Source: an uncultured Clostridia bacterium
GTDB taxonomy: Bacteria > Bacillota > Clostridia > Christensenellales > Borkfalkiaceae
Direction: 5' to 3'
Assembly (NCBI GenBank): GCA_934247225.1
Contig: CAKQJE010000002.1
Coordinates: 1-64,000, forward strand
Length of the DNA: 64,000 bases
Shown: positions 1 to 8,478 of the stretch, piece after piece
Position numbering within the stretch: the first letter of the stretch is position 1
Layout: the number at the start of each line of letters is the position of its first letter
Position numbers and translations under genes: made by a program
The notes under the pieces: generated by a model
What the model was told of the DNA's origin: nothing
Databases searched by the model: none
The model's input: only the letters and a program-made list of their open reading frames with translations

Positions 1-83
1 AGTCTGAGTCAATATCGTATTTATACCCAATCACAATCTACTTGATTCTTGTCCAAAATTTTGGGTGCATATCATCACCCTTG

Positions 84-119
84 CCTTCTCCCTTTGGAGA
101 AGGTGTCGGCGCAGCCGAC
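84..119. repeat. Intergenic element with two adjacent hairpins
   Basis: Two perfect stem-loops lie side by side: an 8-bp stem (84-91 with 96-103, loop CTTT) and a 6-bp stem (105-110 with 114-119, loop GCA). Paired small palindromes of this kind with a GTCGGC/GCCGAC arm are typical of short dispersed intergenic repeats in Clostridia, from general knowledge. Only one copy is visible here, so the repeat status is an inference. Nothing else convincing was seen in 1-230. Confidence 0.45.
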
Positions 120-233
120 GGAAGAGGACAATAAACTTAAAATCGCCGCTCCACTTCCCAAAATCGAAAATTTTTCATTTTTGGGAAATAGAAATTCGTC
201 GAAAGACGATAAAAACCGAAAAAGTATAAAAAT

Positions 234-274
234 AAAGCGGGAGCGAACGGCATTAAACCGAACGTTTCCGCTTT
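234..274 (-). terminator. Probable intrinsic terminator of the 364-1032 lipoprotein gene
   Basis: An imperfect 17-bp inverted repeat (234-250 with 258-274) is followed, on the minus strand, by a T-rich run. It sits about 90 bases past the stop codon of the minus-strand lipoprotein gene. Confidence 0.55.
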
Positions 275-363
275 TAATTTCTAAGTCTTAAATTTTGCAA
301 TCCGCCGAAAACTTTGCCGAACGGAACTTCTCCGATCAAAACTTTTCCCGACGAAAAAGCAAA

Positions 364-1032
364 TTACTTCTTGTCGCGAAGGTCGAATTTATCCTGTTCG
401 TCGATAAGTTTAAGCGGACTTTCCTCTAAGTCGCTTATCTGAGACGTACTCGTCGCGTTTCTTATGATCGAGCCGTCGTCATAATAATAATCTACTTTTG
501 AAAGAGATACGCTGAGTTTTTTTCCGTCTTCGCCGATAAACACGATTTCGTTGAAATCGAATCTTCCCTTAACGGTAAGCATAACGTATCTGGTGTTCTT
601 GACTTCTTTTTCTTTCCAACTGCTGTTGAAATCGAGTTTTATCCAGCTGTTAAGATTCTTTTTCGCGTCGGTTACGTCGTCCTTGTAAATTTTGCGGGTG
701 AACGTGGGATAAACGGGCGAAGTTCTGCGAACGAGTTTATCGCTCGAAGAAGAATAAACGTCGAAAGTAAGTTCGACGCTGTCGTCCTTAGTCTTAGGAA
801 TATTTACCCAGATTTCGGAAATGACTTTCGTTCCGTCGCCGACGTTGAAGCCGAGTTTATGAAGATATTCTTCGCCGCTGACGACGCTGTCGTCCGAATT
901 GTCGGACTCGATAACGTATCTCTGAACGCTCCAGCCCGTTTCGGGCGCGTTTTCGTTTTTACACGAAGCAAGCGAGCAAACCGCGGTTACGGTAAGCATA
1001 AATGCAAGCAATGCAGTGATGATTTTTCTCAT
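364..1032 (-). CDS. Putative secreted lipoprotein of unknown function, 222 aa
   Basis: The N-terminus is a bacterial lipoprotein signal peptide: basic MRK, a hydrophobic stretch, then the lipobox LASC with Cys24 as the expected lipidation site. The mature part is hydrophilic, rich in Asp, Ser and Lys, and looks like an all-beta extracytoplasmic domain. No catalytic motif or family is recognised. The ATG at 1032 has a good ribosome-binding site (AGAGGA, 7 bases upstream). It lies downstream of nrdR on the same strand, separated by a 22-bp tandem duplication, so it may be read through from nrdR. Function is not assigned. Confidence 0.75.
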   Translation of the reverse strand: MRKIITALLAFMLTVTAVCSLASCKNENAPETGWSVQRYVIESDNSDDSVVSGEEYLHKLGFNVGDGTKVISEIWVNIPKTKDDSVELTFDVYSSSSDKLVRRTSPVYPTFTRKIYKDDVTDAKKNLNSWIKLDFNSSWKEKEVKNTRYVMLTVKGRFDFNEIVFIGEDGKKLSVSLSKVDYYYDDGSIIRNATSTSQISDLEESPLKLIDEQDKFDLRDKK

Positions 1033-1053
1033 TTTTAATTCCTCTTTTTCTCT

Positions 1054-1097
1054 TTAATTCAAGCGAATTCCGACGTTAATTCAAGCGAATTCCGACG
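1054..1097. repeat. 22-bp tandem duplication (two copies)
   Basis: Units 1054-1075 and 1076-1097 are identical (beginning TTAATTCAAGCG). They lie between the nrdR stop and the start of the lipoprotein gene and push the two genes apart by one unit. Looks like a simple local duplication. Confidence 0.8.
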
Positions 1098-1103
1098 CCG
1101 AAT

Positions 1104-1607
1104 TCAGGCGTTTTCCTCGCCGTCCGAATCGGTTTCGGATTCTTTTCCGTCTTTATTGTCCTTTTGAAGCTTTTTAAGCTCCTTCATAAACGTGGAAATA
1201 TCCTTGAACTGCCGATAAACCGACGCAAATCTGACGTATGCGACTTCGTCGATCTGTTTCAATCCGTCCATAACCATTTCGCCGAGAGCTTTTGTCGTTA
1301 TCTCCTGTTCGAGCGAATTATAAACGGTTTTCTGAATATCCTCGACGAGTTTATCTATTTTCCACATCGGAACGGGGCGTTTCTCGCACGCCCTTATGAT
1401 ACCGTTTTTAAGTTTGTTCGGGTCGAACGATTGCCTGTTTCCGTTATTCTTGATGACGAGAACGGGGGTTGTTTCGATAGTTTCGTAAGTGGTGAAACGC
1501 TTGCCGCAGTTCATACATTCCCTTCTGCGACGAATGGCGGTTCCGTCCTCCGTTTGTCTGGAATCCACAACCTTACTGTCAAGATGACCGCAATACATAC
1601 ATCTCAT
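1104..1607 (-). CDS. nrdR: Transcriptional repressor NrdR, 167 aa
   Basis: NrdR represses ribonucleotide reductase genes by binding NrdR boxes when its ATP-cone domain senses dATP/ATP. The N-terminal zinc ribbon is complete: Cys3, Cys6, Cys31 and Cys34, with the family signature MRCMYCG and the basic stretch between the Cys pairs. Residues about 47-137 form the ATP-cone. Length matches the family (about 150-170); an acidic tail (residues 150-167) is a lineage extra. The start at 1607 has GGAGGAAACCGT upstream. A TTGCAA/TAAAAT promoter lies 58-86 bases upstream. No ribonucleotide reductase gene is in the window. Confidence 0.96.
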   Translation of the reverse strand: MRCMYCGHLDSKVVDSRQTEDGTAIRRRRECMNCGKRFTTYETIETTPVLVIKNNGNRQSFDPNKLKNGIIRACEKRPVPMWKIDKLVEDIQKTVYNSLEQEITTKALGEMVMDGLKQIDEVAYVRFASVYRQFKDISTFMKELKKLQKDNKDGKESETDSDGEENA

Positions 1608-1664
1608 ACGGTTTCCTCCATAAAAAGCCGAACCGCGGGAACTCCCCGAATATCGGACAAGGAT

Positions 1665-1692
1665 ATTTTAACATATTTTTTTGATTTTGCAA
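1665..1692 (-). promoter_or_regulatory. Probable sigma-A promoter of nrdR
   Basis: On the minus strand, -35 TTGCAA (1692-1687) and -10 TAAAAT (1670-1665) are separated by 16 bases. The leader to the nrdR ATG is about 50 bases. Confidence 0.6.
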
Positions 1693-1767
1693 AGGGTTTA
1701 GCCGTTTTTTTAACCGAATCGGTTATTTTTTTTGAATTTATTTGTTTTTTTCAGGCATACTTTTTAT

Positions 1768-2076
1768 ATGCTTGTACTTATACAGATTCTCGTCGCGGTG
1801 TATTATATAGCGATAAACGTATATTCTTTTCTGCTGCTTCGGGCGCAGAAAAACTCCGAAGAGGACGGCGAATGCTCCAAAGTACGCGACGGAAGCATTT
1901 TCATCGCGGCTATCTTAGGCGGCGCGGCGGGGATTTACCTTGCCATGTTTATTTTAAAATACCGTTTAAGAAGCCTTATGCTGATGGTTTTTATGCCCGT
2001 TCTTATCGTTTTGAATATTTATCTTATCGTCGTGGGGTTCGTAAACAACTTCTGGGTTATAACAAACGTAACGTAA
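1768..2076 (+). CDS. DUF1294-like small membrane protein
   Basis: A 102-residue protein with three hydrophobic segments: residues about 1-20, 44-60 and 70-95. The middle part (AAILGGAAGIYLAMFILKYR) resembles the DUF1294 pattern of a GG-G-x-x-G helix followed by a basic loop. Function of the family is unknown. I chose ATG 1768; a TTG at 1732 would add 12 residues but overlaps the nrdR promoter. Ribosome binding is weak (CAGG). The gene is divergent from nrdR. Its 3' end and the following 60 bases contain a direct duplication that may have altered the C-terminus. Confidence 0.6.
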   Translation: MLVLIQILVAVYYIAINVYSFLLLRAQKNSEEDGECSKVRDGSIFIAAILGGAAGIYLAMFILKYRLRSLMLMVFMPVLIVLNIYLIVVGFVNNFWVITNVT

Positions 2077-2133
2077 ACTATGCAAACAACTTCCGGGTTA
2101 TAACATCCGGGTTATAACAAACATAACGTAAAA
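2043..2133. repeat. Imperfect direct repeat across the end of the DUF1294-like gene
   Basis: The segment 2043-2077 is repeated at 2083-2132, with an extra internal copy of CCGGGTTATAACA in the second unit. The first unit contains the last codons and stop of the upstream gene. Confidence 0.75.
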
Positions 2134-2174
2134 ATCGTTAAACCGCTCTGCATTACGCATCAAAAAACAGCCGT

Positions 2175-2186
2175 TTATCGACTTAT
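2175..2186 (-). repeat. Dispersed 12-mer, variant copy (1 mismatch)
   Basis: TTATCGACTTAT, followed by AGCCCG. Intergenic, between the DUF1294-like gene and tsaD. See the finding on TAATCGACTTAT. Confidence 0.6.
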
Positions 2187-2228
2187 AGCCCGACTTTCGC
2201 GTTGCGCTGCCCCGATTAAAGCATAAGA

Positions 2229-3272
2229 CTATTTAAGCTCGACCCTGGCTTTCGCGTTTAACGTCAGATCCGCGAACTCGCCGTTTAAATATCTCAGATA
2301 CCCTTCCGCGCCGATCATTGCGGCGTTATCCGTGCAGAGAATTTTTTCGGGCAGAACGAGTTTAAGATTGTTCTTCTCGCACGCTTTTTTAAGCCCCTCT
2401 CTTAAATACCCGTTCGCGGCGACTCCGCCGCCGACCGTTACGGTGTCGAGCGAGTATTCCTTAGCCGCCTGAACAGCTTTTTCTATAAGAATATCGAGCG
2501 CGGCGGATTGGAACGAACAGGCGATATCCGCCCTCGGAATTTCCTCGCCGAGCTGCTCTTTATTGTGCGCGTAATTTATAACCGCGGTTTTAAGTCCGCT
2601 GTAAGAAAAATTATACCCGCCCTCGCCTTTAAGCATTTTGGGAAATTTAATGCAGTTTTTGCCTTCTTTCGCAAGCCTTTCCACATTCGGTCCGCCGGGA
2701 TAATTCAAGCCTATTACCCTCGCGACCTTATCGAAAGCTTCGCCGACCGCGTCGTCTAAGGTAGATCCTAAAATCTTGAAATCGTTATACGAATTTACAA
2801 CGATGACCGCCGTATGCCCGCCGCTTGCGAGCAACGAAACGAAAGGCGGTTCGAGCGTTTTGTCCGAAAGATACGCCGCTGCGAGATGTCCTCTTATGTG
2901 GCTTACCGCGATAAGCGGCTTGTCCAGAGCGTACGCAAGCGATTTCGCGTAAGAAACGCCGACGAGCAGCGCGCCTAAAAGCCCCGCGCCGTAAGTTACG
3001 GCAATCGCGTCGAGATCGTTAAGCCCGATACCCGCCGCCTCTACGGCTTCTTTAACGACAAGCGAAACGGCGGAAGTGTGCGCTCTCGAAGCGATTTCGG
3101 GAACGACCCCGCCGAAACGAACGTGTTCGGTTGCCGAACTCATAATTTTCGAGGACAGGATTTCCCTGCCCCCTTTGATAACAGCCGCCGCCGTCTCGTC
3201 GCACGAAGATTCTATCGCGAGAATGATCGCGTCCTTTTTGACGGAAAACGTCTTTTTAATATCGGCGTACAT
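2229..3272 (-). CDS. tsaD: tRNA N6-adenosine threonylcarbamoyltransferase TsaD, 347 aa
   Basis: TsaD transfers the threonylcarbamoyl group from TC-AMP to A37 of ANN-decoding tRNAs, together with TsaB and TsaE. The ASKHA fold is clear: N-terminal ILAIESSCDETA, the metal-binding pair His125 and His129 in SHIRGHL, SGGHT in the phosphate loop, YPGGP, and DNAAMIG near the end. Length is normal, with about ten extra residues before the conserved start. The ATG lies one base after the prfB stop and its ribosome-binding site (AAAGAG) is inside the last prfB codons, so the two are translationally linked. tsaB and tsaE are not in this window. Confidence 0.96.
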   Translation of the reverse strand: MYADIKKTFSVKKDAIILAIESSCDETAAAVIKGGREILSSKIMSSATEHVRFGGVVPEIASRAHTSAVSLVVKEAVEAAGIGLNDLDAIAVTYGAGLLGALLVGVSYAKSLAYALDKPLIAVSHIRGHLAAAYLSDKTLEPPFVSLLASGGHTAVIVVNSYNDFKILGSTLDDAVGEAFDKVARVIGLNYPGGPNVERLAKEGKNCIKFPKMLKGEGGYNFSYSGLKTAVINYAHNKEQLGEEIPRADIACSFQSAALDILIEKAVQAAKEYSLDTVTVGGGVAANGYLREGLKKACEKNNLKLVLPEKILCTDNAAMIGAEGYLRYLNGEFADLTLNAKARVELK

Positions 3273-3273
3273 T

Positions 3274-4372
3274 TTAACTCTTTTTAAGATAATCTATAAT
3301 GAATTGGTCTATATCGCCGTCCATAACCGCCTGAACGTTACCCGTTTCCGAGCCTGTTCTGTGGTCTTTGACGAGGGTGTACGGACAGAAAATGTAACTT
3401 CTTATCTGACTGCCCCATTCGATTTTCTTTACCTCGCCTTTGATCGCGCTTGCTTCCTGCATTCTCTCTTCCTCGCGTTTTTCGAGGAGCTTGTTCATGA
3501 GCATACGCATTGCCTGTTCCTTGTTCTGAACCTGGCTTCGTTCGTTCTGACAAGCGACGATGATACCCGTGGGAATATGCGTTATTCTTACGGCGGACTC
3601 GGTTTTGTTGACGTGCTGACCGCCCGCGCCCGACGAACGATAGGTGTCGACCTTGATTTCGTCCGGACGGATTTCTATATCGCCTTCGTCCTGAATATCG
3701 GGCATAACGTCCACGGACGAGAACGAAGTCTGTCTTCTCGCGTTGGCGTCGAACGGGGAAATACGCACGAGTCTGTGAATACCCTTTTCGGCTTTAAGAT
3801 AACCGTAAGCGTTTTCGCCCTCGACCTTGAAACATACCGATTTAAGCCCCGCGCCGTCGCCGTCCAGGCGATCATACTCGGTGATCTTATAACCGTGCTT
3901 TTCGGCATAGCAGATATACATTCTGTAAAGCATTTCCGTCCAATCGCACGCTTCCGTGCCGCCCGCGCCCGCGTGAAGGGTCAAAATGGCGTCGCAGTTG
4001 TCGTACTTACCCCTTAAAAGGGTTCTGAGACGTATATCTTCTATTTCCTTTTCGGCTTCGCTCAGATCCCTGTCGACCTCTTCGAGAACGCTTTCGTCGT
4101 CCTCTTCTTCGGCAAGGGAAATCATTATTTCGGCGTCCGAAACGGCTTTTTTTGCTTTATCGAAAACGTCGAGCTTGTTTCTTATGCTCTGCGCTTCTCT
4201 CGAAATATGTTTGGACTTTTCTATATCCGACCACACCTCGGGTTTTTCAAGCTCGGCTTCGAGTTCTTTTAATTTTATTCTGAGATTGTCGACGTCAAAG
4301 AGAGTATCCTGCCTCTTCCAAAGTCTTGTAAAGCCCTCTCACTTTTTCTTCGTATACGTCGTATCTGACCAT
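3274..4372 (-). CDS. prfB: Peptide chain release factor 2 (RF2), made by programmed +1 frameshift, 365 aa
   Basis: RF2 ends translation at UGA and UAA. The gene starts at ATG 4372 (AAAGGAG eight bases upstream). It encodes 25 residues (MVRYDVYEEK...AGYSL), meets an in-frame TGA, and continues in the +1 frame for another 340 residues. In the joined protein the stop-recognition motif SPF falls at residues 205-207 and the catalytic GGQ at 250-252, the same numbers as in E. coli RF2. The N-terminal coiled coil, the peptide-release domain (HAGAGGTEACDW) and the basic C-terminal part are all present. An annotation starting at 4236 would lose the first 45 residues. Transcribed with tsaD. Confidence 0.97.
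4294..4300 (-). promoter_or_regulatory. Programmed +1 frameshift site of prfB (CTTTGAC)
   Basis: The minus strand reads TCT CTT TGA C: codon 25 is CTT, codon 26 is TGA, and slipping one base gives CTT GAC, which opens the main frame. This is the classic RF2 autoregulation site: low RF2 slows reading of UGA and favours the shift. A purine-rich stretch (GAGGCAGGA) a few bases upstream may act as the internal Shine-Dalgarno stimulator, though it is weaker than the AGGGGG of E. coli. Confidence 0.95.
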
Positions 4373-4463
4373 AATTAACTCCTTTTTTCGGGACGATTTC
4401 TTTATTTTTCAGGCAATTTATCCTTTTTAGTTTTTTCGACCCGTCTGTTATTATTGTATATTT

Positions 4464-4492
4464 AATATATATTATACCCGCGAATTTGTCAA
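4464..4492 (-). promoter_or_regulatory. Sigma-A promoter of prfB-tsaD
   Basis: On the minus strand, -35 TTGACA (4492-4487) and -10 TATATT (4469-4464) with a 17-base spacer, about 90 bases upstream of the prfB ATG. Confidence 0.7.
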
Positions 4493-4559
4493 GCATAATG
4501 CCTTAATGTATCTTTTTTATTGCGGACGGCGTTTGTCCGATTTTAACAAAAACGCGCGA

Positions 4560-4571
4560 TAATCGACTTAT
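4560..4571 (-). repeat. Dispersed 12-mer TAATCGACTTAT, exact copy
   Basis: Intergenic, 17 bases past the stop of the FtsX-type permease gene and flanked by GCGA and AGCCCG. Confidence 0.7.
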
Positions 4572-4588
4572 AGCCCGCTTTCCGACGT

Positions 4589-6556
4589 TTATTCGACGGT
4601 TTTCAGGCTCGCATTCATATCCGTTGAAACTATGCGTTTTCTGAGCATAAGCGTAACGAAAAACGTGAAAAGAAGAACGAGCGCGGGAGATAAAAGCCAC
4701 ACGTACCACGAAACTCCCCAAAGCGAACCGAAGCTCATAACGGAGAAAATCACGCTCATTAAAATCGCGCCCGCGCCGTAACCGAAAATAAGACCAACCG
4801 CGGCGTCGATATAGATTTCGCGATAAATATACCCCGCGACTTCGCTATCGTAATACCCCAAAACCATAAGCGTTGCGATCTCTCGGTTTCTTTCGCTCAC
4901 GGAAATATCCGTTATCGTGTAAATCGCGGTAAACGTCAAAAGCGCGGCGAAAACAACGATGACGACGGCAAGCCAGGCAATCGACGCATTTCCGAAATCC
5001 TGAAACAGGCACATATCCAGCAGCGCAAGCCCCGCCATTACGAGACCCATAGACCCCGCGACCGCCGCGACCGTCATTATAAATCTGTTGCGATAACGCA
5101 GAACGTTTCTCGCCGTAGACTTATATTTAAAGGACAATTTGTTCCATATAAACGGAATTTTCTCGAGAAAAACCTTTCTCCCCGGGACGGGCGATTTAGG
5201 CTTTAAAAGTTCCGCCGGCATTTCGTTCGCGTTTTTTATCCCTGCGCGAAGTGTTGCGAGGATCGCCGAAACGACAATAAAGACAAACGTTATCACGTAA
5301 AACGTAATGCCGAAAACCGAAGATTCGGGCGGCATAGCGTAGCTGTAACCGAACGTGAGATAAATAAAAGAGCAAAGCCCCGTTCCGATGAAATACGCCG
5401 CCGCGCCGCCTATCGCCGTTGCCGTGAACGCAAAAAGAAGATATTTTCCGATGATTTTCCCGAACGAATAACCGAGCGTGGAAAGGCAAGCCGACTGCGC
5501 CCGCTCCTCGTCCATAAGTCTCGTCATGTTCGACAAAACGACGAGCGCCGTTATGAACATAAACGCCGCCATTAAAACAATCGCGAGCGCGGTTATCTTT
5601 TTCGCGTAAGAGGAAACCGATTTGAAACTATAATTATCTTCGAGAGTTATAAACGCCGTATTTTCCGTTACGACCGAGATATCCTCGTCCGAAGCGTAAG
5701 ATAGAATATCGAGAATGTTTTTCTTCTCGTTTTCCACGAACGAAGCATATTCCGACGTGTAAAATTTCAGTTTGGTTTTATCCGCAAACGATATATAAAT
5801 ATCGCTCGCGGCGGAGGACATAGGTATCGCTTCGGACGGAAGATACAAAACGTCCTCCAGAGAGATAAGTCCGCCGGAATTCATCGCGTCGGGAATTTCC
5901 TTGTCGCCGTTGAGATAGCTCGGCTCGCCGTCTCTCGCGAACAACAGCGGACTTTCCACGATTTTAGTAACTGCTCCCGTAACGGGGAGGAGCGCGTCGA
6001 ACATTCTCTTCTGAAAATCGCTCAATTCTCTCCCCTCCTGTTCGGCGAGTTGGGTAAAAACATCTTTGAAATCGAACGTGATAACGTCGCCAACGTTATA
6101 CCCTTTTATAACGTTGTCCGCTTTTTCGGCATAAACGACGTACGCCCCCTCGGGAATAACCGCGCCGCTGTCGATACCGTCATTGTCATATGAAAATTTA
6201 TTGACGGTAAACGCGCCGAAATTATCCAGAAAAACAAGTCTCGTAAGCCGCCTTTCACCGTTACGATCGATATACACGTCGAAAGAAGAACCCGTCGCTA
6301 CGTTCTCTTCGCCGTACTCCTGCCTGATTGCGGAAATCTGCGATTTATCGAATCCCGTCTGCGATTTGCTTTTTATCGTAACGTCGCTCACGTTCTGCGC
6401 GCGTTTGAAATTTTCCACGGAATTGTTTATCTTTCCCGAGGAAGACCCCACGCCCGAAGTGAGACTTATGCTTATCGCCACGATGAAAATTATCGAAATG
6501 AATCGCGAAAAGTTCTTTTTGAACATTCGCCCGACCGATTTGTAATATACTTTCAT
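4589..6556 (-). CDS. FtsX-type ABC transporter permease, 655 aa
   Basis: The protein has an N-terminal membrane helix (residues about 15-35) and a large extracytoplasmic region (about 40-320). A first three-helix FtsX block follows at about 325-445, then a second membrane block at about 490-640. This is the MacB/FtsX-like layout of transporters that act on extracytoplasmic or envelope substrates rather than as classic channels. The shortened ectodomain and one-chain form resemble lipoprotein- or antimicrobial-peptide-type exporters of Firmicutes, but the substrate cannot be read from sequence. It is preceded by its ATPase gene with a 4-base gap. Confidence 0.85.
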   Translation of the reverse strand: MKVYYKSVGRMFKKNFSRFISIIFIVAISISLTSGVGSSSGKINNSVENFKRAQNVSDVTIKSKSQTGFDKSQISAIRQEYGEENVATGSSFDVYIDRNGERRLTRLVFLDNFGAFTVNKFSYDNDGIDSGAVIPEGAYVVYAEKADNVIKGYNVGDVITFDFKDVFTQLAEQEGRELSDFQKRMFDALLPVTGAVTKIVESPLLFARDGEPSYLNGDKEIPDAMNSGGLISLEDVLYLPSEAIPMSSAASDIYISFADKTKLKFYTSEYASFVENEKKNILDILSYASDEDISVVTENTAFITLEDNYSFKSVSSYAKKITALAIVLMAAFMFITALVVLSNMTRLMDEERAQSACLSTLGYSFGKIIGKYLLFAFTATAIGGAAAYFIGTGLCSFIYLTFGYSYAMPPESSVFGITFYVITFVFIVVSAILATLRAGIKNANEMPAELLKPKSPVPGRKVFLEKIPFIWNKLSFKYKSTARNVLRYRNRFIMTVAAVAGSMGLVMAGLALLDMCLFQDFGNASIAWLAVVIVVFAALLTFTAIYTITDISVSERNREIATLMVLGYYDSEVAGYIYREIYIDAAVGLIFGYGAGAILMSVIFSVMSFGSLWGVSWYVWLLSPALVLLFTFFVTLMLRKRIVSTDMNASLKTVE

Positions 6557-6560
6557 AGGC

Positions 6561-7262
6561 TCACCACTCTATCTCGTCCACCGTCTTTTTAACTTCGTTG
6601 ACAACGGTTTTTTCGATTATTCCGTTTTTGATATAGAAAACCTTATCGGCGATATCCTTTATCGCCTGATTGTGCGTTACGACGACAACCGTTTTGCCGT
6701 TGTTTTTTGAAACGTCATAAAGACATTTGAGAATTTTCTTGCCCGTTACGTAATCGAGCGCGCCCGTCGGCTCGTCGCAAAGAAGAAGCTTGGGATTTTT
6801 GGCTATCGCCCTTGCGATCGAAACTCTCTGCTGTTCCCCGCCGGAAAGTTGCGAGGGGAAATTCATAAGTCTGTTTTCAAGCCCGACCTGACGAAGAACG
6901 TCCTCGGGTTTAAGGTGATTTTTACAGATTTCCACGGCGATTTCCACATTTTCGAGCGCGGTTAAATTCGGCATGAGATTGTAAAACTGAAAGACGAATC
7001 CCACGTCGTTTCTGCGGTAATCGCACAAGCCCTTTTTATCGAGCGACGTAACCGTTTTCCCGCCGAGAATTATACTTCCGCTCGTTGCGGAGTCCATTCC
7101 GCCGAGAAGATTTAAAAGCGTGGTTTTACCCGCGCCGGAACTGCCTAAAATAACGGCGAAATCGCCCTCGTCGAGAGCAAGCGAAACGCCGCCGAGCGCG
7201 GGAACTTCAACTTCTCCGCTTTTATAAATTTTCGTTACGTTTTCAAGTGTTAAAAAGCTCAT
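6561..7262 (-). CDS. ABC transporter ATP-binding protein (MacB/LolD type), 233 aa
   Basis: Complete nucleotide-binding domain: Walker A GSSGAGKTT (residues about 38-46), Q-loop FVFQFYNLMP, signature LSGGEQQRVSIARA, Walker B LLLCDEPTGALD and the H-loop VVVVTHN. The NLMPNLTALENVE region is typical of the LolD/MacB branch that pairs with FtsX-type permeases. The start at 7262 has an excellent ribosome-binding site (GAGGAGG). Forms a two-gene unit with the downstream permease. Confidence 0.93.
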   Translation of the reverse strand: MSFLTLENVTKIYKSGEVEVPALGGVSLALDEGDFAVILGSSGAGKTTLLNLLGGMDSATSGSIILGGKTVTSLDKKGLCDYRRNDVGFVFQFYNLMPNLTALENVEIAVEICKNHLKPEDVLRQVGLENRLMNFPSQLSGGEQQRVSIARAIAKNPKLLLCDEPTGALDYVTGKKILKCLYDVSKNNGKTVVVVTHNQAIKDIADKVFYIKNGIIEKTVVNEVKKTVDEIEW

Positions 7263-7327
7263 AACGCGCCTCCTCGGATATCGATCGGTTTTTCGGTAAA
7301 TCGCTTCGGCAATCGGTCTGCCGATTT

Positions 7328-7392
7328 CCCGATTTATGATTTTATATTTCCCGATTTATGATTTATATTTCCCGATTTATGATTTTATATTT
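7328..7392. repeat. Three tandem copies of a 21-22 bp AT-rich unit
   Basis: Units 7328-7349, 7350-7370 and 7371-7392 all begin CCCGATTTATGATTT; the middle copy has lost one T. It lies in the 290-base gap between the ABC ATPase gene and the YugP-like protease gene. The rest of that gap holds only the terminator below. Confidence 0.85.
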
Positions 7393-7513
7393 TTATTCTA
7401 TATCGGTTTTGTGAACAACACGCTTTCTTTTGTTAAAAAAACGATAAATCTTTCTTTTTGCATTTCAACGCAATTACGTATAACGTTTCCGCATAAAAAT
7501 GTGTATAAGAAAA

Positions 7514-7535
7514 ACCGAAGCCAAACAGCTTCGGT
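7514..7535 (-). terminator. Intrinsic terminator of the YugP-like protease gene
   Basis: A perfect 8-bp stem, ACCGAAGC with GCTTCGGT (7514-7521 with 7528-7535), followed on the minus strand by TTTTTC, 17 bases after the stop codon. Confidence 0.8.
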
Positions 7536-7552
7536 AAAAATTTATTTTTAAT

Positions 7553-8278
7553 TTAATCTCTTCTGCGGTTTCTCAACATCGCGATAATGGCGATAAATCT
7601 GAGAAGATACAAAAAGGAAGTGATGAGCGAGGCGATGTACGTCATAGCCGCCGCCGAAAGGACTTTTTTCGTCTTCTTAAGTTCGCCGTCCGTCATAACG
7701 CCCGATTCGCCGAGCATTTTCAAAGCTCGTCTCGACGCGTCGATTTCGACGGGAACGGTTACGAGCGCGAAAAGCGTGGACAGAGAGTACAAAGCGATAC
7801 CGATAGCGATGATAATATCGCCCGTTTGCGACTTGCTCGCCCAGAACGTTAAAAAAACGCCGATTATCGCAACGGGAACGGCAAGTCGCGAACCGATATT
7901 CGTTACGGGGACGAGAACAGATCTCAGCGTCAGCAAAAACGAACCGCTGTGTTTCTGAACGGCGTGTCCGCATTCGTGCGCGGCGACTCCCAAAGAAGCG
8001 ATATCCGTTCCGTCGTAAACCTTTTCGGACAGACTTAAAACGTCGTTCGATGGGTTGTAGTTATCGGTAAGCGAACCCCTTATTCTTCGGATTTCGACCG
8101 ATCTTATCCCCTGTCTTTCCAGGAGCATATCGCTCATTTCGTGAGCGTTCCAGCCGGACTCAGACTGTACTTTGGAATATTTGTTGAAACGGATTGTTAT
8201 CATAAGCTGACATATGAGCGAAATGATAATTCCCGGCACAACGATTATGAAACTTGCATAATAAATAAAATACAACAT
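7553..8278 (-). CDS. YugP-like neutral zinc metallopeptidase, membrane, 241 aa
   Basis: Membrane-bound metalloprotease family Zn_peptidase_2 (B. subtilis YugP type). The zinc motif HECGH is at residues 101-105, preceded by the family's NPSNDVLSLSEKVYDGTDIASLGVAA. There is one N-terminal membrane helix (about 5-28) and three after the active site (about 118-138, 145-170, 210-232). Length is typical. Substrates are unknown for most members. Single-gene unit: divergent from the flavodoxin gene and closed by a terminator. Confidence 0.9.
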   Translation of the reverse strand: MLYFIYYASFIIVVPGIIISLICQLMITIRFNKYSKVQSESGWNAHEMSDMLLERQGIRSVEIRRIRGSLTDNYNPSNDVLSLSEKVYDGTDIASLGVAAHECGHAVQKHSGSFLLTLRSVLVPVTNIGSRLAVPVAIIGVFLTFWASKSQTGDIIIAIGIALYSLSTLFALVTVPVEIDASRRALKMLGESGVMTDGELKKTKKVLSAAAMTYIASLITSFLYLLRFIAIIAMLRNRRRD

Positions 8279-8356
8279 AATTTACCTTGAAAACATTATA
8301 TCATAACTTTACCGAAAACATTATAAAAATTGTGTAAAATTTTTAAAAACCCGCCT

Positions 8357-8368
8357 ATAAGCCGATTA
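8357..8368 (+). repeat. Dispersed 12-mer, variant copy (1 mismatch)
   Basis: ATAAGCCGATTA, followed by ACGCGCG. It lies in the divergent intergenic region about 35 bases upstream of the -35 box of the flavodoxin gene. Confidence 0.6.
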
Positions 8369-8402
8369 ACGCGCGATTTTTTAACAACCAGGCTGTAAAC
8401 GA

Positions 8403-8463
8403 TTGACATTTCGGTTAAAATAATGTATCATTTACCGCGAAGTAAAACATTTGTTATAGAAAG
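8403..8463 (+). promoter_or_regulatory. Promoter plus 18-bp shared element upstream of the membrane-flavodoxin gene
   Basis: -35 TTGACA (8403-8408), 17-base spacer, -10 TATCAT (8426-8431). The element AACATTTGTTATAGAAAG is at 8446-8463 and runs into the ribosome-binding site (AAGAGGTG). Sixteen or more of its 18 bases match the elements at the two promoters near 11.95 and 13.27 kb. A repressor bound here would block early transcription. Confidence 0.7.
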
Positions 8464-8478
8464 AGGTGCGCTGAAAAA

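Noticed and set aside
49..291. 80-codon open frame at the left edge of the window
   Set aside because: It runs through the two-hairpin repeat element and the terminator of the lipoprotein gene, has a weak start and no family.
1164..2117. 317-codon plus-strand frame across nrdR
   Set aside because: It overlaps nrdR in antisense and joins it to the DUF1294-like gene in the wrong frame; the known genes account for both halves.
7328..7392. Possible CRISPR array
   Set aside because: Units are contiguous with no spacers and there are no cas genes in the window.
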